64,000 nucleotides of DNA, taken from Oscillospiraceae bacterium. GTDB taxonomy: Bacteria; Bacillota; Clostridia; Oscillospirales; WRJC01. Shown one piece after another: positions 9,450 through 17,071 of this stretch (its first letter is position 1; every line of letters begins with the position of its first letter). The stretch spans positions 372,001-436,000 of the forward strand of contig WRHM01000001.1 in the NCBI GenBank assembly GCA_009783265.1, given 5' to 3'. A model generated the notes under the pieces. That model ran no database searches. It was not told the origin of the DNA and saw nothing but the letters and a program-made list of their open reading frames with translations. The translations under genes were made by a program, and so were the position numbers.

Positions 9450-11615
9450 TTATGCTCCGGGTATAATCAATATCTGCCCAATGCTGAGCGCGTCGCTTGT
9501 CAGTCCGTTAATTGCTCTTATAGTTGCGGCGGTCGTCCCGAATCTTTGCGCCAACAGCCATAGCGAATCGCCTGATACTACTGTGTAATGGAAAAATGAC
9601 CCCGGTATTCTGAGAACCTGTCCTATACTGAGTGAGTCGCTTGTCAACCCGTTGAGCGATTTTATCGCGTCCGGGGTCGTGCCAAATCTCTGCGCCAATA
9701 ACCACAGCGTGTCGCCTGACCTGACTGTGTAATTTACATAATTGCTCGGAGGCGGCGGCGGTGGGACAGGAGGGGTTGTTGTTCCTGTACCGGGTATTCT
9801 GAGAACCTGCCCTATATTCAAAACGTCGCTTGTCAATCCGTTGAGCGATTTTATCGCGTCCACAGTCGTGCCGAATCTCTGCGCTAACAACCACAGCGTA
9901 TCGCCTGATACTACCGTATAATTAAAATATTCAGGCGGCGGAGTTACAGTCGCAGGAGCGGGGATTTTAAGCCGCTGGCCTACCACTATTTCGTCGCTTG
10001 TCAATCCGTTTAATCTTCTTATAATATCTATAGTCGTACCGTATCTTTGCGCCAAAAGGTAAAGACTGTCGCCGGGCTGCACAATATAATCTATATAATT
10101 ATTTACAACCGGGGGCCTTACATTGTTTCTGATGCCCCAATATGTATCATAAAGCGCGTTCCATGTCGCAGGACCGACTACCCCGTCCTGAGCCAGCCCC
10201 ATCATGCGCTGAAAGTCCATTACAGCGCGTGTTGTGCCGCTCCCGAATACCCCGTCAATTACAGGCGGCGCAATAACAGGATAAAATTCGGCGATATAAT
10301 CCAAAATATATTGCAGCGTAATCACGTTTTGTCCGGTTGATCCCTGCCTTAAAGTGACATTAGGCGGAATCGTTCCGATTCCCAGCGTGCTGCCCTCTCC
10401 GTCAAGTTCGGCCAGTCTTGCGACGGCGACATATATATAAGAAATTTTAAACCATGTGTTTCTGTCTATTATTCCGGTTTCGGAAAGCCCGAATGTTCTC
10501 TGAAATATCCTGACTGCGTTTGTCGTATCTGCGCCAAATATGCCGTTTTCACTGGCTATTGCCGGAATTGCGGGATAATTGCGCCTTATCCTGTTAAGAT
10601 ATTTCTGCATGACCTGAACGTCAAGTCCCCTGTCCCCCTCACGCAGTGATACGCCGGGGAAAGATTCGGTAATTCCGGTAAAAATATTTGACTCGACGAT
10701 TTCTATATCCCTCGGATAATAATTGCGCAGTATCTGAATAGGCGTGAGACCGGTATTTGCGAGAGTTACAGTCCCCCATTGCGAAAGCCCCGCGCATGTC
10801 GCCGTAGTCCCGTTACAGAAAGACGTAAAGAACGGTGCGTACTGTCCAGCGCGGCGGACATATTGATTAAATATTTCGTCCGCTATTCTACTTATGTTTT
10901 GATAAATAGTCCCGCCGTATACAAAATACTGGTCATACGCCGTGCTGTTTGTAATGTCAAACGCATATCCGCGGCTCCTGTACCATTCTGTGAATATACG
11001 GTTTAACGCGAATGTAACTATGACATGAATATTTGCCCTCAGCGAAGCTTCGGGCCATGTGGCGTAAATTTCGTGGCTTGCCACATTTTTTATATAGTCG
11101 ATAAACCTGACGCGCACATTCTGAGCATATACGTCGGGGCGGCCGAGATGTACCGTGATAATATCCGGAATTATAACATGACGTAAGACAAAAGCCTGAA
11201 TCATAGGCGTAAAACCCTCCTGATGCCTCGGTTCGCTCATTTCAACGGCATTTTTGCCAATAAAAATATTAAATTGCGCCGGTTCGGTTTCGTCTCTCAG
11301 CATGGGAATCATTGTTATAGGCTGAATAGCCGTTTCCCCGTCAAAAATATGTACCCCGTGAATATAAATAGTTTCGTATCCGTCAGCCGATGCCTCTATA
11401 TCGTATGAAGTATAGGGGCTTCCCTGATAATTCGGGTCCAGCGAATACTGCCTGTCTACGGTTTCCAAAGAAACTGTCGCGGTTTTTCCGTCGATGTCCG
11501 TGAGTAAATCATACAGTATGCTGCCGTCGGCATTTTTAACTTTTACCTGTGCGCCGGCGACAGGAACTTCTTCAAAGTTAGTTCTGGTTTCTGCGTATAA
11601 ATAACCTAATCCCAT
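9450..11615 (-). CDS. SpoIID/LytB-like protein with two peptidoglycan-binding and four LysM domains
   Basis: A 721-residue cell-wall protein. Residues ~1-110 form a carboxypeptidase-regulatory-like beta domain. Residues ~150-310 resemble the SpoIID/LytB domain: an EIYATWPEASLRAN segment, a Tyr/Gln-rich middle, and CAGLSQWG near the end of the domain. Two PG_binding_1 repeats follow (around 325-395 and 425-490, each with a FG-ADT/SGTTRAV motif), then four LysM repeats of the form GDxLWLLAQRFGTT to the C-terminus. No signal peptide is visible at the N-terminus, so export may be unconventional or sporulation-linked. RBS AAGGAGAAAC. Spore-cortex or lytic peptidoglycan remodelling is inferred from the domains. 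Confidence 0.85.
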   Translation of the reverse strand: MGLGYLYAETRTNFEEVPVAGAQVKVKNADGSILYDLLTDIDGKTATVSLETVDRQYSLDPNYQGSPYTSYDIEASADGYETIYIHGVHIFDGETAIQPITMIPMLRDETEPAQFNIFIGKNAVEMSEPRHQEGFTPMIQAFVLRHVIIPDIITVHLGRPDVYAQNVRVRFIDYIKNVASHEIYATWPEASLRANIHVIVTFALNRIFTEWYRSRGYAFDITNSTAYDQYFVYGGTIYQNISRIADEIFNQYVRRAGQYAPFFTSFCNGTTATCAGLSQWGTVTLANTGLTPIQILRNYYPRDIEIVESNIFTGITESFPGVSLREGDRGLDVQVMQKYLNRIRRNYPAIPAIASENGIFGADTTNAVRIFQRTFGLSETGIIDRNTWFKISYIYVAVARLAELDGEGSTLGIGTIPPNVTLRQGSTGQNVITLQYILDYIAEFYPVIAPPVIDGVFGSGTTRAVMDFQRMMGLAQDGVVGPATWNALYDTYWGIRNNVRPPVVNNYIDYIVQPGDSLYLLAQRYGTTIDIIRRLNGLTSDEIVVGQRLKIPAPATVTPPPEYFNYTVVSGDTLWLLAQRFGTTVDAIKSLNGLTSDVLNIGQVLRIPGTGTTTPPVPPPPPPSNYVNYTVRSGDTLWLLAQRFGTTPDAIKSLNGLTSDSLSIGQVLRIPGSFFHYTVVSGDSLWLLAQRFGTTAATIRAINGLTSDALSIGQILIIPGA

Positions 11616-11754
11616 TTTTACATGTTTCTCCTTTCGGTTTACGGTTTAGATTTTAGATATTAATATTATAATTATTTATTAATCTACATTTATATGATAT
11701 TCACGTTCAAATATAATTGTTAAAAACATAAAAAAAGATAAATAAATAAAAATA

Positions 11755-11782
11755 TTGACATTTATCTTTTTTGTGATATAAT
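11755..11782 (+). promoter_or_regulatory. Sigma-A promoter for the secreted protein at 11849
   Basis: TTGACA at 11755-11760 and TATAAT at 11777-11782 with a 16-base spacer, about 65 bases before the start codon. Confidence 0.7.
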
Positions 11783-11848
11783 ATTTTTTAGTATATAAAT
11801 ATATGTAAAATAATATTTTTTTGTTTTTTATTATCATGGAGGAGCCGT

Positions 11849-12847
11849 ATGAAATCAAAATTTATAAAAAAAATATCTTTTTTTGTTTTATTCGCCGTAA
11901 TTTTTTCTTGCTTTATGTTTATGTTTAGCTTTAATGTAAACGCAGAAGAAGAAATAAAAGCAAATCCGTCCGGGGCGTACTTAAAATATACAGTAAACGT
12001 AAATAAAAAAGAAGACGATCCGGCTCTCGCATATCATTTTATCACGCTGAGAAAATTTGATTATTTAATTCAAGAAGGCGATATGCTTGAATACGACGTA
12101 TATCTTTATATTGACGAAAAAGGCTGGGGGGCTATCGACGGGGAAATCACGGGCGTCGGAACTATCAGAGACTCAGGAATGAGCGATACGGACGGCAACG
12201 GAATACATACCGGTCAGGACCTTTCGGGAGAAGCTTTTGAGCAATGGTATCACAGAGTTATACCTTTTGGAATAACTGAAGACGAAAACGAAGAAAAATA
12301 TACTGTCGGACGCCCATTAAAACAGATTCAACTTGCAATGCACCCGGAAAGCGACGAGCTTGTTTATACGGGCGTGGTTTTATATGATAATATAGTCATT
12401 ACAAACAACGGGGAAGTCAAACTTGTAATTTTCAGGGACGAAGCTGATTTTGTTCCTGAAGAAGTAAAATTTAGTCACGCGCAGGGGTTGAAAAGAGACG
12501 ACGCGACAGTAGAATGCCTTGTTTTCACCCCTGAAGAAGAGCAGGCATTCAAAGACGCTGAGGAAGCCAAAATAAAAGAGCAGGAATCCAGGGAAGCTTC
12601 GAAAGCCGAAGCTGAAGCGTCGAAACAGGCAAGTATCGAACAGGCAAGCATAGACGCGTCACTCGAAGCGTCCATAGAAGAAGCAAACAGAACGGAGGCA
12701 ATCAATGAACCCACTACCAGTGAAAATTCAGACGGCAACGACATACCTGTCGGAATTATCATCGGTATTGCTGCGGGAATTATCGTTTTGATAGTAATTA
12801 TACTCATAATTGTTACAAGCAGCAAGAAAAAAGGCGGTAAGAAATAA
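11849..12847 (+). CDS. Secreted C-terminally membrane-anchored protein, unknown function
   Basis: A 332-residue protein with a classical signal peptide (Lys-rich, hydrophobic to about residue 28, then NVNAEE), a beta-rich ectodomain of about 200 residues, and a charged Ala/Ser/Glu-rich helical stretch at ~230-285 built of EASKQASIEQASIDAS-type repeats that should form a coiled coil or stalk. A single transmembrane helix and a basic KKKGGKK tail end it. This puts a domain outside the cell on a stalk. No LPxTG-like signal is present. RBS GGAGGAG, consensus promoter upstream and a strong terminator downstream make it a single-gene unit. Confidence 0.75.
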   Translation: MKSKFIKKISFFVLFAVIFSCFMFMFSFNVNAEEEIKANPSGAYLKYTVNVNKKEDDPALAYHFITLRKFDYLIQEGDMLEYDVYLYIDEKGWGAIDGEITGVGTIRDSGMSDTDGNGIHTGQDLSGEAFEQWYHRVIPFGITEDENEEKYTVGRPLKQIQLAMHPESDELVYTGVVLYDNIVITNNGEVKLVIFRDEADFVPEEVKFSHAQGLKRDDATVECLVFTPEEEQAFKDAEEAKIKEQESREASKAEAEASKQASIEQASIDASLEASIEEANRTEAINEPTTSENSDGNDIPVGIIIGIAAGIIVLIVIILIIVTSSKKKGGKK

Positions 12848-12909
12848 GCCTCCGCATAAATTAGCAATTTGATATAAAAAAACTCACACTCCAAATGGGG
12901 AAGTGGGAT

Positions 12910-12984
12910 AAATAAGGGAGAAACGCATGGTTTCTCCCTTATTTCGGTTTTTTTGGTACTTTTTTGTACTCGGACAAAAAAGTA
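12910..12984 (+). terminator. Strong hairpin terminator plus second hairpin
   Basis: A 15-bp perfect stem (12910-12924/12930-12944, loop GCATG) is followed by CGG and seven T. A second hairpin, 12957-12967/12974-12984 (TACTTTTTTGT/ACAAAAAAGTA), comes next. The two-hairpin layout recurs at 38072-38138. Confidence 0.85.
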
Positions 12985-13023
12985 TATTCGTCTAAATATA
13001 ATCTTAACTCTTAATTTTTAAAC

Positions 13024-14313
13024 TTAGTCAAATGTATTATATCCCGCGCTTCTTGCTTTGATTTTTTCAAGTATGGCTTCTTTCTGCTCCCCTTCAGCAA
13101 GCATGGGCCTGAAATTATTTCTCGACATATTTGAAGTTGTAAGTATCGGAATTAAATTTATGCTGCTGTCTACTATCTCTGACCCGTATAAAACAAATCT
13201 CTGCTGAAATATTATACTCGTCCGGTTCTCTATATCTGAAATCACATTGCCGTCAAAGATAAAATTCCCCAGCGAATACGCTATATATTTGCCTTTGTAT
13301 ATCTCTATCCCCTGCAATACGTGCGGGTGATGCGCTATCACTAAATCAACCCCGTTGTCGATTGCGTAATGCGCCGCCTCAACTTCGTTTTGGTTTGCGA
13401 TACGCTCGTCCATAACCAGCCAGTGAAACGATACTATTTTAACCTCGACGTTATTTTCGGCTAAATAATCAAGCCCCGCTTGCAACTCCCATCTCCAATA
13501 TCCTTCCCTGCAACCTAAAAATCCTATTTTTATCCCGTTTATTTCTTTGATTAACGCAATCCCGTTGCCGAAATATTCTGTCCCCTCTTTGATCAACGCC
13601 TCGATTGTGTCGTTATACCCTTCCTCCGAATAATCATGCGTGTGATTGTTCGCTATATTTACTATGTCGATATTTCCTGCTGTCAGTATGCTTGCATATT
13701 CATTATAGCCTTTATAAGTATACGGCTTATCCTGACGTATCGCCGGGTCCTGATTGTCAGTCAGGGTACATTCCAGATTTGCAATTACACAATCGCTTTC
13801 ATTAAAAATATGCTTTACGTTTTCACAGAAATATCCGGGTCCGTATAAATCATAATATTCGTAAAACGAACCCGGGTAGGGCTTTGTATAATTACTTCCA
13901 AGTGTCATGTCGCCGACTGCACTGATCAATATTTCTCTCAGGTGTATCTGTTTATAATATCTGACGGATTCAGGCGATTCTGAATAATCGTCTAATTCAC
14001 TGAGCGTATATATTTTTTCAGGTTCTTTGATTATTTCGGATTCACTGGCAATTAAATCTTCAAAAGTTTCTGAAACTTCAGGATTATCCGGAATATCAGG
14101 ATTATCTGAAATACTTGAAGTTTCAGAAGTTACCGGAACTGTTGTCTGTTCCGATAAATAATCAGCATAAGTTTCATTATTTTGATTATTTTGATTTAAA
14201 TTTGTATCAATATTTATATTTTTACCCAAAAACATAAAAACGCATAAAAATAGAGCAGCATAACATATAAAAATTTTCGGGATTTTTTTCGCTATCTTTT
14301 TAATATGAATCAT
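13024..14313 (-). CDS. CapA family protein (PGA_cap metallophosphatase-like)
   Basis: A 429-residue protein with an N-terminal transmembrane anchor (residues ~14-30), a Ser/Thr/Glu/Pro-rich linker to about 120, then the CapA/PgsA domain. The domain shows AVGDMTLGSN, a NLECTL segment, NIANNHTHDY, and the SFHW and HHPHVLQG histidine motifs, a calcineurin-like layout. CapA homologues take part in poly-gamma-glutamate capsule synthesis or export, but isolated copies like this one, with no capB or capC neighbours, have no settled role. Extracytoplasmic by topology. The RBS is weak. The substrate is unknown. Confidence 0.88.
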   Translation of the reverse strand: MIHIKKIAKKIPKIFICYAALFLCVFMFLGKNINIDTNLNQNNQNNETYADYLSEQTTVPVTSETSSISDNPDIPDNPEVSETFEDLIASESEIIKEPEKIYTLSELDDYSESPESVRYYKQIHLREILISAVGDMTLGSNYTKPYPGSFYEYYDLYGPGYFCENVKHIFNESDCVIANLECTLTDNQDPAIRQDKPYTYKGYNEYASILTAGNIDIVNIANNHTHDYSEEGYNDTIEALIKEGTEYFGNGIALIKEINGIKIGFLGCREGYWRWELQAGLDYLAENNVEVKIVSFHWLVMDERIANQNEVEAAHYAIDNGVDLVIAHHPHVLQGIEIYKGKYIAYSLGNFIFDGNVISDIENRTSIIFQQRFVLYGSEIVDSSINLIPILTTSNMSRNNFRPMLAEGEQKEAILEKIKARSAGYNTFD

Positions 14314-14477
14314 ATAATAAATATACGCTTTCTGTAAATTGCCGTATAGAATAATTATATACCAAAATAATTAAATTTACAATAAAATTAAAATTAAATT
14401 TATTGCATTTTTAAATAAATATGTTAAAATATAAATATATTATATTTTTATATTAATTTTTTATGGGAGATTTTAAA

Positions 14478-15350
14478 ATGAGCGGGTTATTTGAACTATA
14501 CGAAAAATATTCCGGATATTATGATTTATGCGAAGAAGGACGAAACGTTATTAAAGAAGCGGCAGAAAAAATATGCGCAAACGCAAATCTAAGCGAAGAA
14601 GCGATGAGAATCAAAAACAAGCTCGCAGACTTATCGTTTTATTTTACCGAGGACGAATTCGATACAGAATTTAAAGACAAATCCGCACAGTTCGGCGCAT
14701 TTGTCTATACTCTCGCAATAGAAGACATGGAAAAGATATATCAGGAAAAAAATATCCCCCATGATATTTTGATCGACACGGTAAGCGATCTGGCTGTCTG
14801 GATAAACAGACATCACGATTGGGTCGGCGAATGGGGATTTTCGCAGTACGGCTGGCTTATACATCATATACGCGGCAGACTGTTCAAACTCGGCAGACTG
14901 CAGTTTGAACTGCCGAAAGTTTTTAAACAGGACTCTGTCCCCGGAGATTTCAAGATTGATTTAAAAGACGGCGATATGTTTTTAAACACGCATATCCCGC
15001 GCGGCGGCAGATTAGACGAAGCGTCTTGCCTCGATTCTTTTGAGCGCGCCAAAGAGTTTTTCCCAAAGTTTTTAAACTGCGGTTTTAAAGCGTTCGGCTG
15101 TTTTACATGGCTCTTTGACCCCGCGTTTGAAAATCTGCTCCCGTCCGACAGCAATATATTAAAATTCCAGAAGTTATTTAAAATATATCCCGGTCATGAA
15201 AGCTACGGCGGGCTTGAGTATGTTTTTATTAACATAACAAAAGATAATATAAAAGACGCCCCGACTGACACACTATTCAGAAAAAATCTTGTCGAGCATA
15301 TTTTGTCCGGCGGAATAATGCAGTCCGGCGGCGGCTTCAGATTGGTGTAA
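14478..15350 (+). CDS. GNAT-like acyltransferase-domain protein (NAT_N/NAT_C type)
   Basis: The start is placed at 14478 because GGGAGA lies seven bases upstream; the in-frame ATG 15 bases earlier overlaps that site. It has 290 residues. The sequence resembles the clostridial proteins annotated as acyltransferase-domain proteins, with an N-terminal helical part and a C-terminal GNAT-like part (CFTWLFDPAFENLLP, then a YGGLEYVFI region near the end). It ends five bases before ribF and is probably co-transcribed with it. Acyl donor and acceptor are unknown. Confidence 0.65.
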   Translation: MSGLFELYEKYSGYYDLCEEGRNVIKEAAEKICANANLSEEAMRIKNKLADLSFYFTEDEFDTEFKDKSAQFGAFVYTLAIEDMEKIYQEKNIPHDILIDTVSDLAVWINRHHDWVGEWGFSQYGWLIHHIRGRLFKLGRLQFELPKVFKQDSVPGDFKIDLKDGDMFLNTHIPRGGRLDEASCLDSFERAKEFFPKFLNCGFKAFGCFTWLFDPAFENLLPSDSNILKFQKLFKIYPGHESYGGLEYVFINITKDNIKDAPTDTLFRKNLVEHILSGGIMQSGGGFRLV

Positions 15351-15355
15351 AATTT

Positions 15356-16291
15356 ATGCAGGTAATATATAATAACGACGCAGGATTTATAAATTCAAAA
15401 ATAAATAAAAAAATTGCCGTGGCATTGGGGAATTTCGACGGGCTGCATATCGGGCATATTATATTAATCGATAAAATAAAAGAATACGCTGAGTCAAAAC
15501 CTCAAAACAGGGCTTCATGTGTCTGGACGTTTTCAGAACACAGTTTAAATATTTTAAACAGCGATTATTCTGTGCCGTATATAACAGCAAAAGAAGAAAA
15601 AGCCGAAATTTTAAGCCGAAAAAATATAGATTATTTAATATTTCAGGATTTTAATTTTGTGCGTTATCTCAGCCCCGAAGAATTTATCGAGAGAGTTATC
15701 GCGGATTACTTAAACGCTGAGCTTGTGGTTTGCGGTTATAATTACCGGTTCGGCAGGAACGGCGAAGGCACCGCTGAATTTTTGCGCGAAAATTTAGAGA
15801 AAAAAAATATAGAGACTGTCATAATCCCCGCAGTTATATGCGAGGGTCAGGCTGTTTCGTCGTCGTTTATCAGGACGCTTATAAAAATAGGCGATATGCA
15901 GAGGGCGGGCAAATTTCTCGGCAGAGCGTTTTCGATAAATTTTCCGGTAGTTTACGGCAGGCAAACCGGGAGAAAAATTGGAATCCCCACGATAAATCAA
16001 TTATTTCCTGAGGGGCATATAATCCCCGCATTCGGAATATACGCGTGCACATGCGAAGTTGACGGGAAAATATACAAAGCCGTGACTAATATAGGCATGC
16101 GGCCCACAGTCAACGGGGATTTTTTAAATTCAGAATCGCATTTGATTGATTTTGACGGCGATTTATACGGCAAAAACATAAAAGTAAATTTTTATTATAA
16201 ATTCAGGGACGAAATAAAATTTGACAGTCTTGACAGTTTAAAAAAGCAGATACAAAAAGATATAGAGTTTGCGAGAGGATATAAGTTTTGA
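15356..16291 (+). CDS. ribF: Bifunctional riboflavin kinase/FAD synthetase
   Basis: Converts riboflavin to FMN and then FAD. The N-terminal nucleotidyltransferase domain shows LGNFDGLHIGH (residues ~26-36), GYNYRFGRNGEGT, and SSSFIR in place of the usual SSTxIR. The C-terminal riboflavin kinase domain shows the GRKIGIPTIN and GIYACTC segments. At 311 residues it has full family length. The start is an ATG six bases after the previous stop, so translation is probably coupled to the acyltransferase-like gene. Cytosolic housekeeping enzyme. Confidence 0.93.
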   Translation: MQVIYNNDAGFINSKINKKIAVALGNFDGLHIGHIILIDKIKEYAESKPQNRASCVWTFSEHSLNILNSDYSVPYITAKEEKAEILSRKNIDYLIFQDFNFVRYLSPEEFIERVIADYLNAELVVCGYNYRFGRNGEGTAEFLRENLEKKNIETVIIPAVICEGQAVSSSFIRTLIKIGDMQRAGKFLGRAFSINFPVVYGRQTGRKIGIPTINQLFPEGHIIPAFGIYACTCEVDGKIYKAVTNIGMRPTVNGDFLNSESHLIDFDGDLYGKNIKVNFYYKFRDEIKFDSLDSLKKQIQKDIEFARGYKF

Positions 16292-16298
16292 TTTATAT

Positions 16299-16327
16299 TT
16301 GACAAAATATATATTCGGGTATATACT
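16299..16327 (+). promoter_or_regulatory. Promoter of vapBC
   Basis: TTGACA (16299-16304) and TATACT (16322-16327) with 17-base spacing. A TATATA-TTCGGG-TATATA dyad at 16308-16325 covers the spacer and -10 and could be the VapBC operator, though its arms are AT-rich. Confidence 0.6.
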
Positions 16328-16362
16328 ATTATTAAGCGTTAGGAATCGAGGTGATTAATTTT

Positions 16363-16602
16363 ATGGATACTGCTAAAATTTTTAAAAACGGAAAAAGTCA
16401 GGCTGTTCGTCTGCCTAAAAAATTTCGTTTCAAAGACGGCGAAGAAGTTCTTATAAAAAAAGTAGGTGAAATAGTTTATTTATGCCCCAAAGATAAAGCG
16501 TGGGAAAATTTTTTAATGAGCGAACCTATTGACGACGATGTCTGGGAAGCGATTGAAGAAGCTCGAAAAAATGAAATTGTAGAAGCGAGGGAAGAAATAT
16601 GA
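16363..16602 (+). CDS. vapB: VapB-type antitoxin (AbrB/SpoVT fold)
   Basis: The start is placed at the ATG at 16363, which has GAGGTG nine bases upstream; the GTG at 16351 is part of that RBS. The 79-residue product begins with the swapped-hairpin AbrB pattern (KIFKNGKSQAVRLPKKFRF), followed by an acidic C-terminal tail that should wrap VapC. It binds and neutralises the downstream toxin and represses its own promoter. The stop overlaps the vapC ATG by four bases (ATGA), the usual coupling in this family. Confidence 0.9.
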   Translation: MDTAKIFKNGKSQAVRLPKKFRFKDGEEVLIKKVGEIVYLCPKDKAWENFLMSEPIDDDVWEAIEEARKNEIVEAREEI

Positions 16603-16997
16603 GGTATATGCTGGACACCAATATCTGTATTTTTATGATAAAGCATATCCCAAATGTTAAAAGCGCGTTTGAAAAAAACAAAGAATTCGGAATTGCAATT
16701 TCAACAATCGTGCTGTCGGAATTAGAATATGGCATTGCGAGAAGTCAATTCCCCGTTAAAAATAAAAATACCCTGATAAATTTTTTATCTAATGTTACTG
16801 TACTTGATTTTGACAGCCGCGCCGCCGTTGAATACGGGAATATTTGCGCAGATTTATACAGAAAAGGTACGCCTGTCGGTCCTAAAGATATGCTTATCGG
16901 AGCGCACGCAAAATCTGCGGGATTAACTCTTGTAACAAATAATATTCGCGAATTCAGCCGTATTAACGGATTAACTATCGAAGATTGGAGCGAATAG
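16599..16997 (+). CDS. vapC: VapC-type PIN-domain toxin RNase
   Basis: A 132-residue PIN domain with the acidic metal-binding set: Asp6 in MLDTN, Glu41/Glu43 in LSELEYG, and Asp97 in GPKDMLIGAHA, followed by TNN at 113-115. VapC toxins cleave tRNA or rRNA when freed from VapB. Coupled to vapB by an ATGA overlap and followed by a clean terminator, so this is a self-contained two-gene module. All catalytic residues are present, so it should be active. Confidence 0.92.
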   Translation: MRYMLDTNICIFMIKHIPNVKSAFEKNKEFGIAISTIVLSELEYGIARSQFPVKNKNTLINFLSNVTVLDFDSRAAVEYGNICADLYRKGTPVGPKDMLIGAHAKSAGLTLVTNNIREFSRINGLTIEDWSE

Positions 16998-17024
16998 AAA
17001 TGCAAATTTATTCAACCAAAAGCC

Positions 17025-17050
17025 GGGCGGGAATTTATCCCGCCCTTTTT
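17025..17050 (+). terminator. Terminator of vapBC
   Basis: Stem GGGCGGG (17025-17031) / CCCGCCC (17039-17045) followed by five T. It lies between convergent genes. Confidence 0.85.
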
Positions 17051-17071
17051 GCGTCTAATTTATCTTTTATT

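Noticed and set aside
9508-9894. 128-codon frame opposite the LysM repeats
   Set aside because: Shadow of repetitive LysM DNA in another minus-strand frame; no RBS and no protein-like composition.
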